From positions 1 through 23,993 of the IMG/VR virus record IMGVR_UViG_3300009702_000717: 23,993 nucleotides of DNA. One strand, 5' to 3'. Origin of the DNA: a virus. Position numbers and translations under genes: made by a program. This document shows, in pieces, positions 1 to 6,775 of the stretch (position 1 is its first letter; each line of letters begins with the position of its first letter). A model generated the notes under the pieces. It was not told the origin of the DNA. It saw only the letters and a program-made list of their open reading frames with translations, and ran no database searches.

Positions 1-387
1 ATGGTCGGGTTTTGGGCGTGCCGGTGGTCTCGGGCGTTCGGCACCGACACCCTCCATATGTGCCAATCGCGCCGCCTCATCAAACAATCGCCCGTCGGTC
101 ATGCCGGTGGCGTGATAAATCAGATCAACGGGGCCGGCACGTTCGCCGGTGGCAAAATCAAACCCCCAGCCTGCGTAGGGCCCATCGAGATGCAGAATGC
201 AGGAGCCCTCTTTTTGCGCAGGACGCCCGGTCAGGTCCGCGCATCGCAGGGCGCGCCGGTCATGCGTCAGCCGCGCCTCGGGAAAAAGCGACGGCAACCA
301 GTCACCTGCCGTGTCGGCAAGCCGGGCCTTTATCGCGCGCAAATCGTGACGCGCGGGCGGTGACCAGACATCGTTGAGATCGATCAT
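1..387 (-). CDS. Phage-type DNA primase, N-terminal part (runs off left edge)
   Basis: The reverse strand is open from an ATG at 387 to the window edge, 129 codons without a stop. The translation begins MIDLNDVWSPPARHDL and contains LFPEARLTHDRRALRC, then GWGFDFATGERAGPVDLIYH. This arrangement, a short basic strand followed by a W/G-F-DFATGE block and a D-L-I segment, is typical of the N-terminal region of phage and plasmid primases (toprim or primase-helicase proteins) in alphaproteobacteria. It would start DNA synthesis at an element-borne origin. A GAGGGG stretch lies upstream of the ATG. The helicase stop at 398-400 is only 10 bp upstream, so the two are co-transcribed. The catalytic part lies outside the window, so toprim and archaeo-eukaryotic primase types cannot be told apart. 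Confidence 0.7.
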   Translation of the reverse strand, partial: MIDLNDVWSPPARHDLRAIKARLADTAGDWLPSLFPEARLTHDRRALRCADLTGRPAQKEGSCILHLDGPYAGWGFDFATGERAGPVDLIYHATGMTDGRLFDEAARLAHMEGVGAERPRPPARPKPDH

Positions 388-397
388 GGTCTTCCCC

Positions 398-1718
398 TCA
401 CGCCAACAACACGAGGCCGCGTTCTGCACGGGTGATGGCGGTGTAAAGCCAGCGTCGGCGGTCGAGTTCGCTGCGCCCGAGCCCGTCATCCCAGACGATC
501 ACGTTTTCCCATTGGGAGCCTTGCGCCTTGTGGGCCGTAATCGCCCAGCCGAAGGTCGCCTCAGTCAGGCGCTTCTTGTCTTTCCAGTCGCGATCATTGC
601 GGGCGCGATCAAACGCGATGTGGTCCTCGAAATGCCCCCTTGTAAATCCGAAGGCGACCCGTGCGCCCCTCGTTATCTGCTGGCCCAACACGCCGACCAT
701 CCTCATCTGTCACTTTGGCCGAGAAATAGAGGCTGCCCTCATCCACGATATCCTCGAGCGTCAGGAACATGCCGTTGATCAGCCCGAGGTTGTTCTGGTT
801 CTTGAGGCAGATGATCTTTTCATTCGCCCCCGTCGGAAGCACCGTGCCCCCAAGCCCCGCGGCGGCGCGCATCGCGTTATTGAGCTGCAAACGTGTCGCG
901 TTCATCCCACAGATCAACTGCCCGCCGCACAACGCCTGTTCCGGCGTGATATCGCCCTTGTGCATTTTGGCGACATGCGCGTCATAGCCGCCAAACCCGA
1001 TCGGTTGCCCCTCGCGCGCCATGGTGGCGAGACGAATGATCGCGCTTTCGGCGGCCTGGCGGTGGATTTCCGTCAACATGATATCGGGGGCCACATTGGT
1101 AAACGCGCCCGCACCCTTGATCGGTGGCAATTGCCCGGGGTCGCCCAACACCAGGATTGGTTTGCCAAAGCTCATCAGATCGCGCGCCATATCTTCGCCC
1201 ACCATCGAGACCTCATCGAGCACAATCAGCTTTGCATCCGCCGCGTCGCTTTCGGGGTTGAGGGCAAAACGCGGCTTTTTCATTGCCGACAGCGCCTGGC
1301 GCATCGCTTCGATGCCCGCCTCGGCCGCGGTGCGATCAAACCCGCTCAGCGTGCGGATTTCTCTTTCAGCGGCGCGAACCTTGCGCGTGGCCGCCTCGAT
1401 TTCCTCCTCGGTTGCCTCGGACACCGAATAGATCAGGCTGTGGATGGTGCGCGCGGGCGTGCCCTTTCGGCTCAGCACCAGTGCGGCCTTGCCGGTGAAC
1501 GTCGCGGTGACAACGCCGGGCATGCATCCTCCCTCACGATCAGAGCGGTGGGGGGACAGGCCAAGTTCATCGAGAACGAATTTCAGAACGGTGCTCTTGC
1601 CGCTGCCGGCATAGCCGAAGAGCCGCAGAACCTGCTGCTCGTGGGTTCGGGTCTCAAACCATTCCCTGATCTGCCGGATGGCCGCTGCCTGCTGGGCGGA
1701 GGGGGTGAAACTTGTCAT
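398..1718 (-). pseudogene. RecD/Dda-like SF1 DNA helicase, interrupted by a +1 frameshift
   Basis: The start is the ATG at 1718, which overlaps the upstream gene's stop as ATGA. The first frame carries a Walker A motif (GYAGSGKST, residues 35-43), a Walker B motif (LIVLDEVSM) and motif III (LGDPGQLPP), the order found in RecD2/Dda-type SF1B helicases. That frame then runs out of register after RIYKG near 635-639 and stops at 609. The remaining conserved part lies in another frame (398 to about 650): HFEDHIAFD, then WAITAHKAQGSQW and YTAITRAERG, the family's C-terminal motifs V and VI. Removing one G from the GGGGG run at 635-639 (read on the minus strand) joins them into a protein of about 439 aa. 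As written, the product would lack motifs V-VI and should be inactive. The cause may be a real mutation or a homopolymer error. Role: unwinding during phage replication or recombination. Confidence 0.82.
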
Positions 1719-2462
1719 TGGCGCGCGCCTTTCACGATGTAATCCTTGACCACCCCGCCGCACGCGGGATCGCCGATCTGGCACTGGCGGATAAATATGC
1801 GGCGACCATCAGCCAGTGTTCGCCAATGACCGCGCCGGATATGCCAGCGCGGGCTGGCATGTGTGCCGCCGAGCGCGGCATGTTTTGTCCGCGCGCGCTC
1901 AAAGTCGATGGTGATCTGGTGCCACGTCCATCCGCGCACCCCCAGCCTTGGCGTATTTGCGACGCAAGGCTGGCGTTACCTTCCGCGTTTTCTCGTTACC
2001 AGCATGGGCCAGAATGGTGAGCGCCCGCCAGACGATACTGGCGACGACCTCATTGTAGATCACCGCTTTCTTATGGGTGGCCTCTGGATTGGCAGTAACG
2101 TTGGAGCATCCCGGCTTGGCAAAGACCGCATGAGCCAGGCAATCCGTCCATTGGCGACGCCTTTTGTCCTTGTAGACGAAGGCAGCTTCTACCCGATCCT
2201 CAAATTGCCGCGCGTAGACCAGCAACGACGATCTCTCGGGGTGGCGATCCTTTACCTCGAAGATGACCGCCGGATGGGGAAGTCGCAAAGGCGCATCCAT
2301 GATCAGCGAGCGCAGATCCTCAACCGCATCGCTGTCAAACGCCTCCTGGTCGGCGAAATAATAGACTGGCGCGGTTTCAATGCCGGCGAAGTGAAAGCCA
2401 TAGGCGGATTTCTGGCGAAACCGCGCGGCCACCCGTTTGAATTCATAGGCCTGCGGAATCAT
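1715..2462 (-). pseudogene. Conserved phage early protein of unknown function, frameshifted
   Basis: An ATG at 2462, overlapping the upstream nuclease stop as ATGA, opens a 187-codon frame ending at 1899. The last 13 or so residues look non-native. The second piece, in another frame from about 1939 to 1715, contains GGTHASPRWHIRRGHWR, then GRRIFIRQC and VVKDYIV. Such a histidine/arginine-rich tail ending in KDY normally closes a single protein of about 250 aa in alphaproteobacterial phages, so I read both pieces as one gene. Deleting one G of the GGGGG run at 1939-1943 restores continuity through AKAGVRGWTWHQ and gives about 248 aa. The N-terminal half has no recognised domain. Its place between a nuclease and a helicase suggests a DNA-replication or recombination accessory, but that is inference only. 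Confidence 0.68.
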
Positions 2463-3310
2463 GATCTGGGCTCCGCCCGTTCGCGGCTGAATTGCTCCCC
2501 CGGAGCAATTCCGGGACGCCGCTCACTCCAGCAACGTTGCGCCCAGGCGCAGGGCGGATGCCAATGCCCGGCCGCCATGCCGCCCTTGCAGACAACCGAG
2601 GTCGGCTCGGCCGCCTCGCGCGGCATTAATTCCCGGGCATCTGACGCCCGCACTACCTCAACGGCGCGATCGGACACCCGCTGCGCGAGGACCGCATCAA
2701 ACGGCAGCAGTTCGGCGTAGATTTCCTGCGTATCCCGGTTCAGCGCCGTGAATAGTGCCGGGTTCGGCAGATCGAGATAGGCTTGATAGATCGCGATCTG
2801 GGCGGCGTAGACCGGCTTGGAAATCGCAACGCCACGCTTCAGCGTGTCCTTCCAGCTTGACGCCCCGAGCGCCTTTGTTTCCCAGAGCGCAGGGTAAGCC
2901 ATCTGCACGGGGCCGCCCATCAGGCAGCCGTCAATATGGCCTTTCAAGCGACCATCCAGCGCCGAAAACCCGAACTGACGACCATCGGCGCGCTCGGTGC
3001 GCAAATCGAACCCGGCGAGGCGCAGCCAGCTGGCGACCATGTCCTCGCCGCGATGCCCGGCCTCGAATATCCGCAGTGTTTTCGGGGCAAAATCCTGCCC
3101 CTCATCCTTGGGGGTCGCCAGAAAGTCATACTGAATCTGGCGCAGGCACACCCGCCCGAGCCCGGAGGAGCTGATATAGGTTCTGGGGCGCTCGGCATCC
3201 CGGCGTACGCTGAGACCGGCATCGATGGCCGCACTCAGGGCGGCGGTGATGTCGGGAATAGTTTCGGGAGGCATATAATGCGCACCCGAGCGATGATTCA
3301 AATCAATCAT
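2459..3310 (-). CDS. Cas4/RecB-like PD-(D/E)XK nuclease with Fe-S cysteines
   Basis: A 283-aa protein. The nuclease core is visible as GHIDGC (Asp127), LWETKALG (Glu144, Lys146) and AQIAIYQAYL (Gln171, Tyr175), the D...E-x-K...QxxxY pattern of the Cas4/RecB/lambda-exonuclease fold. Four cysteines flank it as in Cas4 and AddB: Cys55 (GRVCLRQ) before the core and Cys241, Cys254 and Cys260 at the C-terminus. They could hold a 4Fe-4S cluster. The expected job is resection of DNA ends to make single strands for the Sak4-like ATPase encoded upstream. The 3310 start follows a GAGGTAA ribosome site; the internal ATG at 3274 has none. The 3' end overlaps the next gene by ATGA. The family assignment rests on motifs; no search was run. 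Confidence 0.8.
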   Translation of the reverse strand: MIDLNHRSGAHYMPPETIPDITAALSAAIDAGLSVRRDAERPRTYISSSGLGRVCLRQIQYDFLATPKDEGQDFAPKTLRIFEAGHRGEDMVASWLRLAGFDLRTERADGRQFGFSALDGRLKGHIDGCLMGGPVQMAYPALWETKALGASSWKDTLKRGVAISKPVYAAQIAIYQAYLDLPNPALFTALNRDTQEIYAELLPFDAVLAQRVSDRAVEVVRASDARELMPREAAEPTSVVCKGGMAAGHWHPPCAWAQRCWSERRPGIAPGEQFSRERAEPRS

Positions 3311-3319
3311 GGGGTTACC

Positions 3320-3739
3320 TCAAAATGGGATCGGGTATTCTGGAAGGCGGCCATCGCGCTCGGGCCTTGCGCCCTGGGCCTGCATGCTGTCGATGTAGCC
3401 GGTGACCGCCGCCTCGATCAGCTGGTCGATCTCGGCCGCGGTACGATCGAAGAAGGGCGCCATGAGGCCAAGCTCACTGAGCGCCTCGGCAAAATCCTGT
3501 CGCGCATCAGAGATGGCCTGTGCTTCGCGGGCTGTTTTATCAATCATTCCGTAATTCCTCGTTGCGAGGTCCGCGCCGATGTCCAGGCACCGGCGCGAAC
3601 AGAATTTATAGGAGGGGAACTGCGCCCTCTGCAGGCGCAGGCAGAACCCGAAGCCCCGGGATTCACGCCCGCAGATCGCGCAGACGCCGGGCCCGGAACT
3701 CACCCCGTTCACGGCTGAAATGCGCCTCTGGCGGGACAT
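3320..3739 (-). CDS. DUF6511-like zinc-binding phage protein
   Basis: A 139-aa protein with an N-terminal CAICGRESRGFGF segment (Cys20, Cys23), then KFCSRRC (Cys47, Cys51), four cysteines arranged as a zinc ribbon. The C-terminal half is helical and includes NYGMIDKT and IEAAVTGYIDSM. This layout (CxxCGR-RGFG, FCS-RC, GMID, VVTGY-D) matches my recollection of the DUF6511 family of phage early genes. The family's biochemical role is unknown to me; a zinc ribbon in this setting suggests nucleic-acid or protein contact. The gene starts 4 bp after the SSB-like gene's stop and ends 9 bp before the nuclease start, inside the early operon. The ribosome site is weak, so translation may depend on coupling. 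Confidence 0.66.
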   Translation of the reverse strand: MSRQRRISAVNGVSSGPGVCAICGRESRGFGFCLRLQRAQFPSYKFCSRRCLDIGADLATRNYGMIDKTAREAQAISDARQDFAEALSELGLMAPFFDRTAAEIDQLIEAAVTGYIDSMQAQGARPERDGRLPEYPIPF

Positions 3740-3743
3740 GAGC

Positions 3744-4433
3744 TCAGCTGTTCAACCAGGCCGGTGCCCCGCTCGGGGATGGTGGCGGCGTGTTGTCCGA
3801 TTGCGGCTGCGCGGCGGGTGCCTGTGCAGGCGCTTGCGCATTCCATGCCGGTGGCGTCTGGGCTGTGGATTTCCGGGGCGGCGCCTTGACCGGATCGGAG
3901 GGCACGTTTTCGCCGCGCATGATCGCCGCGTAGGCGGGCTCATTTGGCAGCACCACATTGGCCAGCTTGTTGCTGTCGCGGTAGTTCGGGTTGTCCGAGC
4001 TTTCCACCATGATGCGCGCGGCAAAGGTGATCCCGTCCAGATGCTTGAGACCACCGATTACCCGCTTTTCCCGGGCCGCTTGGCTGGTGTCCGCAGGATC
4101 AAGACCAAGGGCGCTGTCAATCATTGCCCGAAACGTGCTCTTCGAGATGTTCCAGCCCTTGGACTGGCCCTTTTCGTCGAGCTTGCCGCCGGCAACCGTA
4201 AAATTCTGCCAGAATTTGCGCCGCGCAAACGCCCCTTCGCTCACCGTCAGTTCACAATCGAGCATCTTGGCATCGCTGTGGCTGGACGCCTTCAGCAACC
4301 CGGCATCCATTTCTGTCGCGCCATTGCTGCCACCGGGGCGGATTTTCAACATGACCCTGGCGAAGGCCCCATCGGGGATCAACTCCCCCATCGGGGCCAT
4401 TTGCGGGGCGGCGTCATTCAGATCGTAACTCAT
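3744..4433 (-). CDS. Putative phage single-strand DNA-binding / recombination partner protein
   Basis: A 229-aa protein whose ATG at 4433 overlaps the stop of the Sak4-like gene (ATGA), implying translational coupling. Residues 1-150 or so form an alternating strand-rich domain with ELIPDGAFARVMLKIRPGG, ELTVSEGAFARRKFWQNF and FAARIMVESS, followed by NKLANVVLP. The last 60 or so residues are a Pro/Ala/Gln-rich flexible tail ending APAWLNS. An OB-like body with a disordered tail directly downstream of a Sak4-type ATPase is the usual layout for a phage SSB-like protein that loads or works with the annealing ATPase. The assignment rests on context and architecture; no catalytic motif is visible and none is expected. 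Confidence 0.6.
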   Translation of the reverse strand: MSYDLNDAAPQMAPMGELIPDGAFARVMLKIRPGGSNGATEMDAGLLKASSHSDAKMLDCELTVSEGAFARRKFWQNFTVAGGKLDEKGQSKGWNISKSTFRAMIDSALGLDPADTSQAAREKRVIGGLKHLDGITFAARIMVESSDNPNYRDSNKLANVVLPNEPAYAAIMRGENVPSDPVKAPPRKSTAQTPPAWNAQAPAQAPAAQPQSDNTPPPSPSGAPAWLNS

Positions 4434-5323
4434 GGATTCAGTCCTTTCATCGAGGGATCAGGGGTAGTTGGTGTGGTGGGAGCATTCGGTGGCGCGCGCC
4501 CGTCGACCTTGGCGAGCAATGCCGCGAGATCAGGCGGCTCGGTCATGTTCAGCCGACCGGATCGATCCTTGGCCGGCAGGCCCCAAGGGTTGCCGGATTT
4601 GCAGACCAGGCGCCGCTCGCTCGACGCCTCATCCAGAACCCAGGCGCCGTCGGCATCCTTGCCAAAAAGCTGCATCGACATGACCTGATCGACGATCCCG
4701 GGCAGTTCGCGTCCGGCTTTGGAGCCTTCCATCTGCGGCACCCAGGTAGAGACGCCGAACTCGTCGGTCAGTTTTTCCAGCACGCCAACGAAGATCACGG
4801 TCTTGCCACGGGCATGCTGGAGGTGTTTCAGCGACTGGATGACTTCCCGGCCCAACAGACCGTAAGCCCCGCGTATGTCCGGTTTGCCGGTGCGCTCTGA
4901 GAACGCCTCTGCCTGTTGTTTGGCATAGGCCATGGCCTGGCGCGTAAGATCGGTGATCGAGTCGACGAAGATGATCGAGCGCGCCTTGAGGAATGCTTCC
5001 AGCCCGCTTGTCGCGTATTTGGCCTGCACATGAGCATGGTATCCCGCGCCATAATAGCTGTCAGGATGTTGTGCCGGTTCCGGGCCGCCGATCAGGATCA
5101 CAAGGTCCCGGAAATCCTCAAAACTGCGGATTGGAATGCAGGGGCCGCGCCAGTCCTGAACGGATTTCATGCCGGCCTCGAGATCAAAGCAAACGGCCTT
5201 GTCCTCTGGCAAAGTCTTGATCAGCGTGGTTTTACCCACGCCGGGTGGTCCGAAGATCGCCAGCGATGTCTTGTTTTCAGCCGCAGACAATCTCTCGTCA
5301 GCGGTAATGATGCGCAGTGTCAT
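4430..5323 (-). CDS. Sak4-like RecA-fold ATPase (phage recombination)
   Basis: A 297-aa protein. The ATG at 5323 is chosen over an upstream in-frame start at 5497 because AAGGAG lies just before it and the extra 58 codons read through a strong inverted repeat and the 3' end of the preceding gene. It has a Walker A motif GPPGVGKT (residues 25-32), an LEAG segment after the first strand, and a Walker B-like SIIFVDSITDL. This is the AAA_24/Sak4 layout of phage single-strand annealing ATPases related to Rad51/RecA cores. It would act on phage or element DNA ends with the SSB-like protein and the Cas4-like nuclease encoded next. The C-terminal 30 or so residues are Pro/Thr-rich. The stop overlaps the next start. 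Confidence 0.83.
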   Translation of the reverse strand: MTLRIITADERLSAAENKTSLAIFGPPGVGKTTLIKTLPEDKAVCFDLEAGMKSVQDWRGPCIPIRSFEDFRDLVILIGGPEPAQHPDSYYGAGYHAHVQAKYATSGLEAFLKARSIIFVDSITDLTRQAMAYAKQQAEAFSERTGKPDIRGAYGLLGREVIQSLKHLQHARGKTVIFVGVLEKLTDEFGVSTWVPQMEGSKAGRELPGIVDQVMSMQLFGKDADGAWVLDEASSERRLVCKSGNPWGLPAKDRSGRLNMTEPPDLAALLAKVDGRAPPNAPTTPTTPDPSMKGLNP

Positions 5324-5354
5324 GGTGCTCTCCTTGGGTTGAATGAAAAGGTCA

Positions 5355-5427
5355 TCGGCGGCGGGGTTTAACCGGGCGCCGAAGGGGAGCCTGCCCAGCC
5401 TTGCGGTCTGGGCGTCCCCGCCGCCGA
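5355..5427. repeat. Long inverted repeat in the gap before the Sak4-like gene
   Basis: TCGGCGGCGGGG at 5355-5366 is perfectly complementary, in inverted orientation, to CCCCGCCGCCGA at 5416-5427. The 49-bp loop holds a second inverted pair, GCCCAG 5393-5398 and CTGGGC 5408-5413. It fills most of the only large gap (about 106 bp) inside the early operon, between the stop of the 161-aa gene (5430) and the Sak4 ribosome site. No U-run follows, so it is not a standard terminator. It may be an mRNA structure that sets relative expression, or a site that works in single-stranded DNA. Confidence 0.6.
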
Positions 5428-5429
5428 AT

Positions 5430-5915
5430 TCAGGTTTGCTCTGCCGCCTCAAGCCGGAAGGTCGGTTTGCCGCTGCCGACCTTGCGCGCAGCCTCAAACC
5501 CCTTGCGCCAACTTTCTGGCAGGGCCGTATATCTGCGCGCCGGCACCTTCAGCGTGGTCTCGATAAACTCGGCCGGATCATCGCCCGCCGCCTCGATGTT
5601 GGCCCCGATCCGGGCGAGCCGTTCCTGATCCCAACTCACACGTTTCGCCAGATCGGCCACCACCGTGAAATCACCGTCGGCAAGGCGAACGGTGCCGGTG
5701 TCCTTGCCGCAGGCGCGCCGCGCCACCTTGGCCCGGGTGGCATAACGCATATCAAGGGCCGCATTGAATCGGGCCGTCGCAGCCTTCATCTGCTTGCTGG
5801 CATGGGCCAACTCGCCCTGCAGGCGGGCCAGAAGCTCGACCGGCATCTCAGCCAACTCGCCAATTGGCAGGTTGAGCATCTCCTCCGTGCTTGGGGTGTT
5901 GTCGGGATAGGGCAT
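5430..5915 (-). CDS. Conserved phage early protein, unknown function
   Basis: A 161-aa protein from the ATG at 5915, preceded by AAGGAGA eight bases upstream; an in-frame upstream ATG at 5957 lacks a ribosome site. The N-terminal 60 residues are helical (ELLARLQGELAHASKQMKAA), probably a coiled coil. They are followed by ALDMRYATRAKVARR, GKDTGTVRLADGDFTVVADL, VSWDQERLA and a C-terminal GKPTFRLE. I recognise this as a conserved gene that commonly sits upstream of Sak4-type ATPases in alphaproteobacterial phages. I know no biochemical function, and the sequence shows no catalytic motif. It lies between a 110-aa gene (41 bp upstream) and the Sak4-like gene. Confidence 0.72.
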   Translation of the reverse strand: MPYPDNTPSTEEMLNLPIGELAEMPVELLARLQGELAHASKQMKAATARFNAALDMRYATRAKVARRACGKDTGTVRLADGDFTVVADLAKRVSWDQERLARIGANIEAAGDDPAEFIETTLKVPARRYTALPESWRKGFEAARKVGSGKPTFRLEAAEQT

Positions 5916-5956
5916 GGATTGGTCTCCTTGGGTGAATTGGGATTGAAAAGCGGGCA

Positions 5957-6289
5957 TCAGGCGGCCTGATCCAGAAGCAGCCTTGAAAGCGAGGCAGCGG
6001 CGGTCTTGGGCTTGGGGCGGGCGATGGCGATGTAGGCGAACCGGTCCACGTCGATGCGCCGCTGCACCAGATGCACGAGGCCAAGCTCTGAAAGCCGGTA
6101 GGCCGCATTCGCCGTGGCCCGCAGGACGCCCAGGTCATTTTTGGAAAGTTTCGAGAGGACGGCAGTGGTCTCGATCACCAGAAATCCCCGGTGATATTCA
6201 AGCCGTGCGCCGGGTTCGGCCACATTCACCCAGGCCATCAGGTCGATTTCGCAAACGGGTGATTTCAGACGAATGACGGGCGACATCAT
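5957..6289 (-). CDS. Conserved small phage protein, unknown function
   Basis: A 110-aa protein. The ATG at 6289 overlaps the stop of the HTH gene (ATGA) and is preferred to an earlier in-frame start at 6313 that lies inside that gene. It has a conserved core: AWVNVAEPGARLEYHRGFLVIE, then a helical stretch with RLSELGLVHLVQRR and FAYIAIARPK. This pattern (G-x-RLEYHRGFL ... GLVHLVQRR ... Y-AIARP) recurs in alphaproteobacterial phage early operons. The RLEYHRGFL strand and C-terminal basic strand resemble a small winged-helix-like DNA-binding fold, but that is a guess. No function is assigned. Confidence 0.7.
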   Translation of the reverse strand: MMSPVIRLKSPVCEIDLMAWVNVAEPGARLEYHRGFLVIETTAVLSKLSKNDLGVLRATANAAYRLSELGLVHLVQRRIDVDRFAYIAIARPKPKTAAASLSRLLLDQAA

Positions 6290-6504
6290 GCGGCCCACCC
6301 ATCGAGCTGACACGCCGGTTTGTCCCCGCTCGCCTCTCCCTGCAGAGCCTCGAAGGCCAGAATGTCCGCTTGGCTGTAGCGAATATGGCGACCGATGCGC
6401 AGAAACCGGGGGCCCCCGCCTTCAGCGCGCCAACGCTCCAGCGTCCGCGGCGTGATTTTCCACCGCCGGGCCAGAAGCTTTGTTGTTAGAAAATTGTGCT
6501 CCAT
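6286..6504 (-). CDS. Small helix-turn-helix (excisionase/AlpA-like) protein
   Basis: A 72-aa protein from the ATG at 6504, preceded by GAGG six bases upstream; an ATG at 6516 has no ribosome site. The N-terminal half reads FLTTKLLARRWKITPRTLERW, then GPRFLRIGRHIRYSQADILA, the winged HTH_17 layout of AlpA/Xis-type proteins: a helix-turn-helix, then a basic R-IGR-IRY wing. Such proteins direct excision or activate early operons by bending DNA. It is the first gene of the leftward early operon; the next gene overlaps its stop. The ribosome site lies within a perfect hairpin at 6511-6529, which may mark self-control. Confidence 0.8.
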   Translation of the reverse strand: MEHNFLTTKLLARRWKITPRTLERWRAEGGGPRFLRIGRHIRYSQADILAFEALQGEASGDKPACQLDGWAA

Positions 6505-6510
6505 TACCGT

Positions 6511-6529
6511 CCTCATCGAGTTGATGAGG
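6511..6529 (-). promoter_or_regulatory. Palindrome covering the ribosome site of the HTH gene
   Basis: CCTCATC at 6511-6517 and GATGAGG at 6523-6529 form a perfect 7-bp inverted repeat around a 5-bp spacer. On the minus strand the second arm supplies the GAGG used as Shine-Dalgarno for the ATG at 6504. It could be an operator for a dimeric repressor, such as the repressor at 7553 or the HTH protein itself, or an RNA hairpin that hides the ribosome site. Confidence 0.5.
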
Positions 6530-6574
6530 GCAATATGCCAAAGCTCTTGGTTGGACGTCGTGTCACGAATGGTC

Positions 6575-6607
6575 GGTGGGTAAAAATAGATTATTGTGGA
6601 AAGTCAA
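6575..6607 (-). promoter_or_regulatory. Possible promoter of the leftward early operon
   Basis: An AT-rich patch in otherwise GC-rich DNA, 70-100 bp upstream of the HTH gene. On the minus strand it holds a TTGACT element (6602-6607) followed by an A/T-rich run, but no good -10 hexamer at the usual spacing. It lies downstream of the terminator at 6728-6751, so the early operon needs a promoter here. Sequence support is weak and the position is inferred mainly from layout. Confidence 0.3.
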
Positions 6608-6633
6608 TGTCCAGACTTTTTTCGGTCGGAGCT

Positions 6634-6684
6634 CCAACCGGGCACCAACCACCTATCAACCCTTCACCGACCGGGCGCCAACCA
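6634..6684. repeat. Imperfect 18-bp direct repeat upstream of the early operon
   Basis: CCAACCGGGCACCAACCA (6634-6651) recurs as CCGACCGGGCGCCAACCA (6667-6684), 16 of 18 bases identical and 33 bp apart start to start, about three helical turns. It sits between the terminator at 6728-6751 and the possible promoter near 6575-6607. The spacing on one face of the helix suggests binding sites for an activator or repressor of the leftward operon. It is not in any gene I accept. Confidence 0.45.
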
Positions 6685-6727
6685 AACCGCCGCGCTCCCG
6701 GCGAATCAGGGGCCCGGTTCCCGGACA

Positions 6728-6751
6728 CAAAAAGCCCGCGCATGGCGGGCT
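6728..6751 (-). terminator. Rho-independent terminator after the 225-aa gene
   Basis: AGCCCGC (6733-6739) pairs with GCGGGCT (6745-6751) around a 5-nt loop. Read on the minus strand the stem is followed at once by five Ts (6728-6732). It lies 25 bp after the stop of the 225-aa gene at 6776 and should separate that transcript from the early operon that starts with the HTH gene. Confidence 0.8.
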
Positions 6752-6775
6752 CTCGGAGGTCATGATCGGGGCGGG

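Noticed and set aside
1-363. Two overlapping plus-strand open frames at the left edge.
   Set aside because: They are antisense to the primase-like gene, whose minus-strand translation shows a coherent family pattern.
528-1742. Long plus-strand open frame (about 400 codons).
   Set aside because: It is antisense to the SF1 helicase, whose motifs are clear on the minus strand; the plus-strand translation has no family features and no ribosome site.
1863-2720. Plus-strand open frame of about 285 codons.
   Set aside because: It is opposite two minus-strand genes with recognisable motifs; a shadow of GC-rich coding DNA.
5324-5497. An N-terminal extension of the Sak4-like protein to a start at 5497.
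   Set aside because: It would translate through the long inverted repeat and overlap the upstream gene's end, while AAGGAG points to the ATG at 5323.
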